NCBI RefSeq assembly: GCF_000721935.1
Contig: NZ_KL585388.1
Coordinates: forward strand, 12,581-20,858
Length of the DNA stretch: 8,278 nt
Reading direction: 5' to 3'
Source: Streptomyces sp. NRRL WC-3549
Lineage (GTDB): Bacteria; Actinomycetota; Actinomycetes; Streptomycetales; Streptomycetaceae
Below are positions 1-6,625 of this stretch, one piece after another. The notes beneath the pieces were generated by a model. That model worked only from the letters and a program-made list of their open reading frames with translations, searched no databases and was not told the origin of the DNA. The position numbers and the translations under genes were made by a program. Numbering within the stretch: the first letter of the stretch is position 1; each line of letters starts with the position of its first letter.

Positions 1-234
1 GCCCAGGGTCTCGGCGAGGACGGCGGAGGCGCCGCCGTGCAGGAGGCCGTAGGGCTGGGTGTTCCCCTCGACGGGCATGGTGCCGACGACGCGGTCGGCG
101 GAGGCCTCGGTGATCCGGACGCCCATGCGCTCGCCGAGGTGGCCGGCGGAGAAGAGTGCGGGGAGGTCGACTCCGAGTGCGGCGTACTCGTCGATGATCT
201 CCTGGGGGAACGTGGGTGCGGTGTGCTCGCCCAT
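1..234 (-). CDS. PaaI-family hotdog-fold thioesterase, 5' part only (cut by window edge)
   Basis: The first 78 codons are present; the 3' end lies beyond base 1. The product begins MGEHTAPTFPQEI and contains GTMPVEGNTQPYGLLHGG followed by ASAVLAETLG. The HGG motif followed by A-x-x-L-A-E-T is the signature of PaaI/YdiI-type hotdog thioesterases; in that family the acidic residue of this helix (here the Glu in LAET) is catalytic. Such enzymes hydrolyse acyl-CoA thioesters, often phenylacetyl-CoA-pathway, menaquinone-precursor or general aromatic and medium-chain substrates, in the cytoplasm; the substrate here cannot be told. The ATG at 232-234 is chosen because a GGAG lies 8 nt upstream on the minus strand. 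It follows the oxidoreductase gene on the same strand after a 107-bp gap containing inverted repeats, so it probably has its own promoter. Family call is firm; specificity is unknown. Confidence 0.85.
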   Translation of the reverse strand, partial: MGEHTAPTFPQEIIDEYAALGVDLPALFSAGHLGERMGVRITEASADRVVGTMPVEGNTQPYGLLHGGASAVLAETLG

Positions 235-269
235 GGGTCCGGCTCCGATCGTCTGCGGTGGTCGTCGGT

Positions 270-294
270 GTGCGCACGGTCCGGCCGTGCGCAC
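270..294. promoter_or_regulatory. Inverted repeat with 10-bp perfect arms in the thioesterase leader
   Basis: GTGCGCACGG (270-279) and CCGTGCGCAC (285-294) are exact reverse complements separated by 5 nt. The element lies 36 nt upstream of the thioesterase ATG, near or just downstream of the putative transcription start. It may be a hairpin in the 5' leader, a second operator, or a factor-assisted terminator for the upstream oxidoreductase transcript; no U-tract follows on the minus strand. The repeat is seen directly; the function is inferred. Confidence 0.5.
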
Positions 295-296
295 TG

Positions 297-302
297 TTCC
301 TA
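297..302 (-). promoter_or_regulatory. Candidate -10 element for the thioesterase gene
   Basis: Minus-strand TAGGAA matches the streptomycete TAGGAT-like -10 consensus in five of six positions. It lies about 62 nt upstream of the ATG. The -35 position would fall inside the 311-326 palindrome, but no good TTGAC-type hexamer is visible there. Weak evidence, supported mainly by its position relative to the putative operator. Confidence 0.3.
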
Positions 303-310
303 TCAGACGG

Positions 311-326
311 CTGAGCGGTCGCTTAG
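311..326. promoter_or_regulatory. Candidate TetR-type operator upstream of the thioesterase gene
   Basis: CTGAGCGGTCGCTTAG is a near-palindrome: 7-bp arms (CTGAGCG / CGCTTAG) with one mismatched pair around a 2-bp centre. Size and symmetry fit operators bound by TetR-family repressors, which commonly control acyl-CoA metabolism genes in actinobacteria. It sits where the -35 region and spacer of the candidate thioesterase promoter would be, a position suited to repression. No regulator gene is in the window, so the binding protein is unknown. Confidence 0.4.
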
Positions 327-341
327 CGGGTGTCCCGGGGT

Positions 342-2612
342 TCAGGGCTGTTCGAAGCGGATGACGACGGACTTGCTGGCGGGGGTGTTGCTGGTGTCGG
401 CGGTGGCGTCGAGCGGTACGAGCACGTTGGTCTCGGGGTAGTACGCGGCGGCGCAGCCGCGGGCGGTGGGGTAGTGGACGACGCGGAAGCCGGGGGCGCG
501 TCGTTCGACGCCGTCCTCCCATTCGCCGACGAGGTCGGTGTAGGAGCCGTCGGCGAGGCCGAGCGTCCGGGCGTCGTCGGGGTTGACCAGGACGACGCGC
601 CGGCCGTTCCTGATGCCGCGGTAGCGGTCGTCGAGGCCGTAGACGGTGGTGTTGTACTGGTCGTGGGAGCGCAGCGTCTGCAGCAGGAGGCGGCCTTCGG
701 GGAGGCGGGGGTACTCGACGGGGGCGGCCGTGAAGTTGGCCTTGCCGGTGGCCGTGGGGAAGCGGCGTTCGTCGCGGGGGGCGTGGGGGAGGGCGAAGCC
801 GCCGGGGGCGGCGAGGCGTGCGTTGAAGTCCTCGAAGCCCGGTACGACACGGGAGATGCGGTCGCGGACGGCGGCGTAGTCCCGTTCGAACTCCTCCCAG
901 GGGGTGCGGGAGGCGGGGCCGAGTACGGCGCGGGCGAGCCGGGCGACGATGGCGGGTTCGGAGAGCAGGTGGGGGCCGGCCGGGGTGAGGTTGCCGCGGG
1001 AGGCGTGGACCATGCCCATGGAGTCCTCGACGGTGACGACCTGCCTGCGCCCGTCCTGGACGTCCTTGTCGGTGCGGCCCAGGGTGGGGAGGATCAGGGC
1101 GCGGGCGCCGGTGACGGCGTGCGAGCGGTTGAGCTTGGTCGAGACGTGCACGGTGAGGCGTGCGGTGCGCATGGCGGCTTCGGTGACGGCGGTGTCGGGG
1201 GTGGCCGCGACGAAGTTCCCGCCCATGGCGAAGAAGACCTTGGCGTCGCCGTCGCGCAGGGCCCGGATCGAGCGGACGACGTCGTAGCCGTGGTGGCGTG
1301 GTGAGGTGATGCCGAATTCCTTGTCGAGGGCGTCGAGGAATTCGGGGGCGGGGCGTTCGAAGATGCCCATGGTGCGGTCGCCCTGGACGTTGGAGTGTCC
1401 GCGGACGGGGCAGACCCCGGCGCCGGGGCGGCCGATGTTGCCGCGCAGCAGGAGGAAGTTGACGATTTCGCGGATGGTGGGGACGGAGTGCTTGTGCTGG
1501 GTGAGGCCCATGGCCCAGCAGACGATGGTGCGCTGCGAGGCGAGGACCATGGCGAGGGCCTGCTCGATGGCGGGGCGGTCCAGGCCGGTGGCGGTGAGGG
1601 TCTCGTCCCAGTCGGCTTCGCGGGCGGCCCGGACGAACTCCTCGTAGCCGTGGGTGTGCTCGTCGACGAAGGCGGTGTCGACGGCTCCCTCGGTCTGGAG
1701 GATCAGTTTGTTCAGCAGCCGGAAGAGCGCCTGGTCGCCGCCGATGCGGATCTGCAGGAAGAGGTCGGTGAGGGCCGCGCCCCTGAGCATGCCGGAGGGC
1801 GTCTGGGGGTTCTTGAACCGTTCGAGGCCGGCTTCGGGGAGCGGGTTGACGGAGATGATCTTCGCTCCGGCCCCCTTGGCCTGTTCCAGGGCGGAGAGCA
1901 TGCGGGGGTGGTTGGTGCCCGGGTTCTGTCCGGCGACGATGATCAGGTCGGCCTGGTGGAGGTCCTCCAGGCTGACGCTGCCCTTGCCGATCCCGATGGT
2001 CTCGCTCAGCGCGGAGCCCGACGACTCGTGGCACATGTTGGAGCAGTCGGGGAGGTTGTTGGTGCCGAACTCGCGGGCGAAGAGCTGGAAGAGGAAGGCG
2101 GCCTCGTTGCTGGTGCGCCCGGAGGTGTAGAAGAGGGCCTCGTCGGGGGAGTCGAGGGCGGTGAGTTCCTCGGCGATGATCTCGAAGGCGCGTTCCCAGG
2201 TCACGGCCTCGTACCGGTCGGCGCCCTCGGGCAGATACACAGGTTGCGTGATGCGTCCCTGCTGGCCGAGCCAGTAGCCGCTGCGCTCGGCCAGGTCGGT
2301 GACCGGATGGGCGGCGAAGAAGGCGGGGGTGACGCGGCGCAGGGTCGCCTCCTCGGCGACGGCCTTGGCACCGTTCTCGCAGAACTCGGCGATGTGCCGC
2401 TTGTCGCCCTCGGGCCAGGCGCAGCCGGGGCAGTCGAAGCCGTCCTTCTGGTTGACCTTGAGGAGGGTCTGCGCGGTGCGGCGTATCCCCATCTGCTGCT
2501 GGGCGATGCGCAGGGAGTGCGCGACGGCGGGCAGTCCCGCGGCGGAGTGCCGGGCCGCCTCGACCCGCGGTGCGTCCTGGACCGGGTCACCGGTCGGGGG
2601 CTTGGTGGCCAT
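342..2612 (-). CDS. FdhF/YdeP-family molybdopterin-dependent oxidoreductase
   Basis: A 756-residue protein close in length and sequence pattern to E. coli YdeP (about 759 residues), a relative of formate dehydrogenase H. It binds a molybdenum bis-molybdopterin cofactor; the substrate of this subfamily is not established. Near the N-terminus are C61-P-G-C64 and C78 (in CENGAKA): three of the four Cys that hold the [4Fe-4S] cluster in FdhF. FYTSGRTSNEAAF follows at about 161-173, and PDCSNMCHESS at 188-198, where C194 aligns with the FdhF selenocysteine and is the predicted Mo ligand. RSHDQYNTT near 648-656 opens the C-terminal molydopterin-dinucleotide-binding domain. The ATG at 2610-2612 is preferred over one 30 codons upstream because AAGGGGAG precedes it with ideal spacing and the extra residues look non-conserved. 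There is no signal peptide and no partner subunit gene nearby, so it is probably cytoplasmic. It is divergent from polA. Confidence 0.92.
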   Translation of the reverse strand: MATKPPTGDPVQDAPRVEAARHSAAGLPAVAHSLRIAQQQMGIRRTAQTLLKVNQKDGFDCPGCAWPEGDKRHIAEFCENGAKAVAEEATLRRVTPAFFAAHPVTDLAERSGYWLGQQGRITQPVYLPEGADRYEAVTWERAFEIIAEELTALDSPDEALFYTSGRTSNEAAFLFQLFAREFGTNNLPDCSNMCHESSGSALSETIGIGKGSVSLEDLHQADLIIVAGQNPGTNHPRMLSALEQAKGAGAKIISVNPLPEAGLERFKNPQTPSGMLRGAALTDLFLQIRIGGDQALFRLLNKLILQTEGAVDTAFVDEHTHGYEEFVRAAREADWDETLTATGLDRPAIEQALAMVLASQRTIVCWAMGLTQHKHSVPTIREIVNFLLLRGNIGRPGAGVCPVRGHSNVQGDRTMGIFERPAPEFLDALDKEFGITSPRHHGYDVVRSIRALRDGDAKVFFAMGGNFVAATPDTAVTEAAMRTARLTVHVSTKLNRSHAVTGARALILPTLGRTDKDVQDGRRQVVTVEDSMGMVHASRGNLTPAGPHLLSEPAIVARLARAVLGPASRTPWEEFERDYAAVRDRISRVVPGFEDFNARLAAPGGFALPHAPRDERRFPTATGKANFTAAPVEYPRLPEGRLLLQTLRSHDQYNTTVYGLDDRYRGIRNGRRVVLVNPDDARTLGLADGSYTDLVGEWEDGVERRAPGFRVVHYPTARGCAAAYYPETNVLVPLDATADTSNTPASKSVVIRFEQP

Positions 2613-2649
2613 GGTGCTCCCCTTTGCGTCGTTGCTTCGCCGGCCCTCG

Positions 2650-2655
2650 ATCCTG
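2650..2655 (-). promoter_or_regulatory. Candidate -10 element for the oxidoreductase gene
   Basis: Minus-strand CAGGAT lies 37 nt upstream of the ATG, which would give a leader of about 30 nt including the AAGGGGAG ribosome-binding site. No clear -35 hexamer accompanies it. Confidence 0.35.
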
Positions 2656-2773
2656 TCATGGGACGGCGCCGGGCGGACCTCCGGGAACGCGGGGAACGGC
2701 ACGGCTGTGCGGGGGCGTGTGGTAAGAGGGGCGGGGCGGGTGGCGGCCGGTCCGGATTGTCAGTGGTCCGTGG

Positions 2774-2779
2774 CAGGAT
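2774..2779 (+). promoter_or_regulatory. Candidate -10 element for polA, possibly giving a leaderless mRNA
   Basis: CAGGAT ends 7 nt before the polA GTG, so a transcript starting at the usual distance would begin at or within a base or so of the start codon. The only purine-rich run near the start, GGGGG, is one nt from GTG, too close for a normal ribosome-binding site. Leaderless transcripts are common in Streptomyces. Only the hexamer and its spacing support this. Confidence 0.35.
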
Positions 2780-2786
2780 CGGGGGC

Positions 2787-5498
2787 GTGGCTGAGACGGC
2801 ATCGAAGAAGACGGCAGACAACCGACCGCGCCTGCTCCTCATGGACGGGCACTCCCTGGCGTACCGGGCGTTCTTCGCCCTGCCCGCGGAGAATTTCACG
2901 ACGGCGACGGGGCAGCCGACCAATGCCGTGTACGGCTTCATGTCGATGCTGGCGAACACGTTGCGTGACGAGGCGCCGACGCACTTCGCGGTGGCGTTCG
3001 ACGTGTCCCGCAAGACGTGGCGTGCCACGGAGTTCCCGGAGTACAAGGCGAACCGCTCCAAGACCCCCGACGAGTTCAAGGGGCAGGTCGAGCTGATCGG
3101 CGAGTTGCTGGACGCGATGCACGCGGACCGGTTCGCGGTCGACGGGTTCGAGGCGGACGACGTCATCGCGACGCTGGCCACGCAGGCCGAGGCGGCGGGC
3201 TTCGAGGTGCTGATCGTCACGGGCGACCGGGACTCCTTCCAGCTGATCACGGACGACGTGACGGTGCTGTACCCGACGAAGGGCGTCTCGGAGCTGACGC
3301 GCTTCACCCCGGAGAAGGTCCAGGAGAAGTACGGGCTCACCCCCGCCCAGTACCCGGACTTCGCGGCACTGCGCGGCGACCCGTCGGACAACCTGCCGGG
3401 CATCCCGGGCGTCGGTGAGAAGACGGCGGCGAAGTGGATCAACCAGTTCGGTTCGTTCGCGGAGCTGGTGGAGCGCGCTGAGGAGGTCAAGGGGAAGGCC
3501 GGGCAGAATTTCCGCGACCACCTGGACGCGGTGAAGATGAACCGGGTGCTGACCGAGATGGTCCGCGACGTGGAGCTGCCGAAGACCCCCGGAGAGCTGG
3601 AGCGCGCACCGTACGACCGCACGGCGGTCACCGGGATCCTGGACGTGCTGGAGATCCGCAACCCGAGCCTGCGCGAGCGGCTGATGGCGGTGGACCCGGG
3701 TGCGGCACAGGCGCCGGCCCCGGAGCCGGCGGCCGGTGTCGAGCTCGACGGTTCGGTGCTGGGGCAGGGCGAGGTCGCCCCGTGGCTGGAGGCGCACGGC
3801 CGTCAGCCGCTCGGTGTGATGACGGTCGACACCTGGTCGCTGGGCGTGGGCTCGGTCACGGAGATCGCGCTGGCGGCCGCCGACGGCGCCGCCGCCTGGC
3901 TGGACCCGGCCGAGCTGGACGAGGCCGACGAGCAGGCGCTCGCCGCCTGGATCGCGGACCCGGAGCGGCCCAAGGTCATGCACAACGCGAAGAGCGCGCT
4001 GCGGGTCTTCCCCGAGCAGGGCTGGCGGCTGGAGGGCGTGTCCATGGACACCGCGCTCGCCGCCTATCTCGTGAAGCCGGGGCGCCGTTCCTTCGCCCTG
4101 GACGCGCTGGCCGTCGAGTACCTCGGCCGTGAGCTGGCGCCGGCCCCCTCGGCCGACGGGCAGCTGGCCTTCGGCGCGGACGACCGTGCCGAGGCCGACG
4201 CGCTGATGGCGCAGGCGCGCGCGGTGCTGGACCTCGGCGACGCGTTCACGGTGCGCCTGGACGAGGTCGGCGCCACGGAGCTGCTGCACGACATGGAGCT
4301 GCCCACCTCGATCCTGCTGGCCCGTCTGGAGCGGCACGGCATCGCCGCCGACCGGGACCACCTGGAGGGCATGGAGCAGCAGTTCGCGGGTGCCGTGCAG
4401 CAGGCGGTGAAGGAGGCGCACGCCGCGGTGGGCCGGGAGTTCAACCTCGGCTCGCCCAAGCAGCTGCAGGAAGTCCTCTTCGGTGAGCTGGCGCTGCCGA
4501 AGACGAAGAAGACGAAGACCGGTTACACGACGGACGCGGACGCGCTGGCGTGGCTGGCGGAGCGGACCGAGCACGAGCTGCCGGTGATCATGCTGCGCCA
4601 CCGTGAGCAGGCGAAGCTGCGGGTGACGGTCGAGGGCCTGATCAAGACGATCGGCGGCGACGGCCGGATCCACACCACGTTCAACCAGACGGTCGCGGCG
4701 ACCGGCCGGCTCTCCTCCACCGACCCCAATCTGCAGAACATCCCGGTGCGCACGGACGAGGGGCGGGCCATCCGCCGGGGCTTCGTCGTCGGTGAGGGAT
4801 TCGAGTCGCTGATGACGGCGGATTACAGCCAGATCGAGCTGCGGGTGATGGCGCACCTCTCCGAGGACGCGGGTCTCATCGAGGCGTTCACCTCGGGCGA
4901 GGACCTGCACACGACCGTCGCCTCCCAGGTGTTCGGCGTCGACAAGGCGGCGGTCGACCCGGAGATGCGGCGCAAGATCAAGGCCATGTCGTACGGGCTG
5001 GCCTACGGGCTGTCCGCGTTCGGACTCTCCCAGCAGCTGAACATCGAGGCGGGTGAGGCCCGCGGGCTGATGGACACCTACTTCCAGCGGTTCGGCGGGG
5101 TCCGCGACTATCTGCACCGGGTGGTCGAGGAGGCCAGGGCCACCGGCTACACGGAGACGGTCTTCGGGCGCCGCCGCTACCTCCCGGACCTCAACAGCGA
5201 CAACCGTCAGCGGCGCGAGACGGCGGAGCGGATGGCGCTCAACGCCCCGATCCAGGGGACGGCCGCCGACATCGTGAAGGTCGCGATGCTGCACGTGGAC
5301 CGGGCGCTGACCGAGGCGCGGCTGACGTCCCGGATGCTGCTCCAGGTCCACGACGAAATCGTGCTGGAGATCGCCGCCGGTGAGCGGGAGCAGGTCGAGG
5401 AGATCCTGCGCCGCGAGATGTCCACGGCGGTCGAGCTGCGCGCCCCGCTGGACGTCTCGGTCGGGGTCGGCCGGGACTGGGAGTCGGCCGCGCACTGA
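2787..5498 (+). CDS. polA: DNA polymerase I (5'-nuclease and polymerase active; proofreading domain degenerate)
   Basis: A 903-residue family A polymerase that fills gaps, removes RNA primers and acts in repair. The 5'-nuclease domain spans about 15-300: D20 in LMDGHSLAYR, D72, E122/D124/D125 in EADDVIATL, D147/D149 in TGDRDSF, and D198/D201 in RGDPSDNLPGIPGVGEKTA. The central 3'-5' exonuclease fold is present but its metal ligands are lost: the DxE motif reads D348-T-W350, and the NxxxD motif reads N400-A-K-S-A404. The polymerase domain has motif A D679-YSQIELR, motif B RRKIKAMSYGLAYG (728-741) and motif C Q853-V-H-D-E857. Y736 occupies the position of E. coli F762. The GTG start at 2787 gives the N-terminus MAETASKK expected for streptomycete PolA; an in-frame GTG at 2763 is less likely. 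A weak or absent ribosome-binding site suggests leaderless expression. It is convergent with the downstream gene. Confidence 0.97.
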   Translation: MAETASKKTADNRPRLLLMDGHSLAYRAFFALPAENFTTATGQPTNAVYGFMSMLANTLRDEAPTHFAVAFDVSRKTWRATEFPEYKANRSKTPDEFKGQVELIGELLDAMHADRFAVDGFEADDVIATLATQAEAAGFEVLIVTGDRDSFQLITDDVTVLYPTKGVSELTRFTPEKVQEKYGLTPAQYPDFAALRGDPSDNLPGIPGVGEKTAAKWINQFGSFAELVERAEEVKGKAGQNFRDHLDAVKMNRVLTEMVRDVELPKTPGELERAPYDRTAVTGILDVLEIRNPSLRERLMAVDPGAAQAPAPEPAAGVELDGSVLGQGEVAPWLEAHGRQPLGVMTVDTWSLGVGSVTEIALAAADGAAAWLDPAELDEADEQALAAWIADPERPKVMHNAKSALRVFPEQGWRLEGVSMDTALAAYLVKPGRRSFALDALAVEYLGRELAPAPSADGQLAFGADDRAEADALMAQARAVLDLGDAFTVRLDEVGATELLHDMELPTSILLARLERHGIAADRDHLEGMEQQFAGAVQQAVKEAHAAVGREFNLGSPKQLQEVLFGELALPKTKKTKTGYTTDADALAWLAERTEHELPVIMLRHREQAKLRVTVEGLIKTIGGDGRIHTTFNQTVAATGRLSSTDPNLQNIPVRTDEGRAIRRGFVVGEGFESLMTADYSQIELRVMAHLSEDAGLIEAFTSGEDLHTTVASQVFGVDKAAVDPEMRRKIKAMSYGLAYGLSAFGLSQQLNIEAGEARGLMDTYFQRFGGVRDYLHRVVEEARATGYTETVFGRRRYLPDLNSDNRQRRETAERMALNAPIQGTAADIVKVAMLHVDRALTEARLTSRMLLQVHDEIVLEIAAGEREQVEEILRREMSTAVELRAPLDVSVGVGRDWESAAH

Positions 5499-5513
5499 CC
5501 GGCGTACGTCCGA

Positions 5514-5536
5514 GCCCCCGGCGGCGGGCCGGGGGC
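5514..5536. terminator. GC-rich hairpin between convergent polA and DUF4184 genes
   Basis: GCCCCCGG (5514-5521) and CCGGGGGC (5529-5536) form a perfect 8-bp stem with a 7-nt loop. It begins 15 nt after the polA stop and 17 nt beyond the stop of the convergent gene. There is no T-run, as is usual for terminators in this GC range. It could serve both genes. Confidence 0.6.
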
Positions 5537-5553
5537 GGGCGGGGCCTCCGGGG

Positions 5554-6426
5554 TCATGCCCCCGGACCGGGCCGGCCGGCCCGGGCGCCGGGAGCGAGGT
5601 GCGGCCCGTCCGGGGCGCCGGGGGCGCGGGTCCCGCGCAGCCGGATCCACGCCCCGTACAGCACGAGACCGGCCGCCAGCCCCGCCCCGGCGCCGAAGCA
5701 GGCGGTCGGGATGATGTCGAGGGGGGTGTCCACCCGCCCGAAGTAGGCGTACCAGCGGGCGCAGCGGTGGCCGGTGCCCGACAGGACGCACAGCCCGAGC
5801 AGCCCGAGCGCCCACCGGCGTTCCGCCCGGCCGAGCACCGGCACGGACGCGGGCGCGGCGACGGGTCCGGTGCGCCGCAGCCCGGTGTACGCGAACCAGG
5901 CCAGGACCGCCAGGGCCACGGCCGAGGTTGCGTACTGGACGATCTGGAAGACCGGGTGGCCGCCGACGGACCGGCTCAGCACCGGGACCAACTCTGTTCC
6001 CCACCGGTCGTGATGGGTGAAGGCGTCCCACACGACATGGGTGCCCGAGCCGATGACCGCGGACAGGACGAACCACCCCGCCTCGGCCGCCCTGACGGGC
6101 CCAGGTTCCCGGCGGCGGCCCCGCAGGAAGGCGTGCACCCGGCCGCGCCACCGTGCCGGGAGCAGCGCCACGAGCGGTTCGCGCAGCAGCAGCCAGAGCG
6201 CCACCAGGGCACCGGTGACCAGGACGTCCACGGTGAACACCCCCCACACGGCGTGGGTCACGGCGCCGAACTCCATCGCTCCGGGGACGGCCGTGTCCGC
6301 GTAGTAGGTCAGATCGGGTGCGAAGGAGCCCGCGACGAGCGCCGAGGCGACGAGCGGGCCGCGGCCCGCCCCCGAGCGGCGGATCCCCGGCAGGACGGCT
6401 GCGGCGTGGCTGAGGGTGAACGGCAT
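5554..6426 (-). CDS. DUF4184-type integral membrane protein, possible metal-binding hydrolase-like fold
   Basis: A 290-residue protein beginning MPFTLSHAAAVLP, the typical opening of DUF4184 proteins. Hydrophobic stretches likely to span the membrane lie at about 57-81, 115-133, 160-180, 204-218 and 242-262. Polar residues are placed in a pattern: H7, P37-D38 in SFAPDLTYY, H58, and H130-x3-D134-x3-H138 in GTHVVWDAFTH. This resembles the His/Asp pattern of YdjM/DUF457 membrane proteins described as metal-dependent hydrolases; the catalytic role is inferred and no substrate is known. The C-terminal 25 residues are Pro/Gly/Ala-rich and probably disordered. The start at 6424-6426 is set by the conserved N-terminus; the nearest Shine-Dalgarno-like GGAGG is about 18 nt away, too far, so translation may be leaderless. 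It is transcribed alone, divergently from the lytic transglycosylase gene. Confidence 0.8.
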   Translation of the reverse strand: MPFTLSHAAAVLPGIRRSGAGRGPLVASALVAGSFAPDLTYYADTAVPGAMEFGAVTHAVWGVFTVDVLVTGALVALWLLLREPLVALLPARWRGRVHAFLRGRRREPGPVRAAEAGWFVLSAVIGSGTHVVWDAFTHHDRWGTELVPVLSRSVGGHPVFQIVQYATSAVALAVLAWFAYTGLRRTGPVAAPASVPVLGRAERRWALGLLGLCVLSGTGHRCARWYAYFGRVDTPLDIIPTACFGAGAGLAAGLVLYGAWIRLRGTRAPGAPDGPHLAPGARAGRPGPGA

Positions 6427-6625
6427 CGCGCCAGTATGCGTGAGCCTCCGTCAGCCGCCACCGCGCTCCCGGGAGAACAGCACCGGACGAGGGGCCGGCG
6501 CCAACGTGAAAGAACGGTAAGAACCGGTCATGCGCCGGTGCCCCGGCCGCACAGGGTGTCGTAGGGTCGCCTGAGTCCTCGCGCCGGGGAGCGCGAACGG
6601 CCGTCGACGGGGAGGGAACACTCAC
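6427..6625. promoter_or_regulatory. Divergent intergenic region before the lytic transglycosylase gene
   Basis: This 199-bp gap separates two divergent genes. On the plus strand a TAGGGT hexamer at 6562-6567 is one base from the TAGGAT -10 consensus and would give a leader of about 50 nt, with GGAGGG at 6611-6616 as ribosome-binding site 10 nt from the ATG. A tandem repeat, AGAACGGT (6511-6518) then AGAACCGGT (6520-6528), and a small ACCGG/CCGGT inverted repeat (6523-6539) lie upstream. Cell-wall lytic genes in Streptomyces are often under cyclic-di-AMP riboswitch control, but I could not recognise that riboswitch here. Confidence 0.4.
6562..6567 (+). promoter_or_regulatory. Candidate -10 element for the lytic transglycosylase gene
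   Basis: TAGGGT is a five-of-six match to TAGGAT, 58 nt before the ATG. No matching -35 hexamer was found at 17-18 bp, so support is weak. Confidence 0.3.

Larger units (their letters stand above)
2613..2786. promoter_or_regulatory. Divergent promoter region between the oxidoreductase gene and polA
   Basis: This 174-bp gap must hold promoters for both flanking genes. Each strand has a CAGGAT hexamer, one base from the streptomycete TAGGAT -10 consensus: 2650-2655 facing the oxidoreductase and 2774-2779 facing polA. No convincing -35 TTGAC hexamer is seen at 17-18 bp from either. Two GGGAACG direct repeats occur around 2683-2698, of unknown meaning. No small gene was recognised here. Confidence 0.5.

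Noticed and set aside
330..1304. Plus-strand Gly/Ala/Val-rich open frame
   Set aside because: Shadow of the oxidoreductase gene on the opposite strand, with no ribosome-binding site or motif.
2610..2702. N-terminal extension of the oxidoreductase from an ATG at 2700-2702
   Set aside because: The ATG at 2610-2612 has a strong ribosome-binding site, and the extension is not expected from YdeP-like relatives.
2693..2720. Sigma-E-like promoter (GGAAC plus CGTGT)
   Set aside because: The -10 part is a poor match and the 18-bp spacing is only marginal; GGAAC occurs often by chance.
1395..2786. Long plus-strand open frame running into polA
   Set aside because: It is antisense to the well-supported oxidoreductase gene and low in recognisable content; open only because of high GC. 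Recognisable PolA sequence begins at 2787.
2763..2786. Upstream in-frame GTG as polA start
   Set aside because: It adds eight residues before the MAETASKK terminus typical of streptomycete PolA and has no better ribosome-binding site.
2760..5495. Long minus-strand open frame opposite polA
   Set aside because: Arg/Leu/His-rich shadow of polA codon bias with no domain resemblance.
5567..5584. Perfect 18-bp palindrome of C and G
   Set aside because: It lies inside the DUF4184 C-terminal codons for Gly/Arg/Pro; simple CCGG-type runs are common by chance at this GC content.
5380..6564. Plus-strand open frame across the polA end and the DUF4184 gene
   Set aside because: Low-complexity Arg/Gly/Pro-rich product overlapping two real genes in other frames.
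6427..6625. Cyclic-di-AMP (ydaO-type) riboswitch
   Set aside because: Looked for because such riboswitches precede cell-wall lytic genes in Streptomyces, but I could not identify the conserved core; a covariance-model search would decide.
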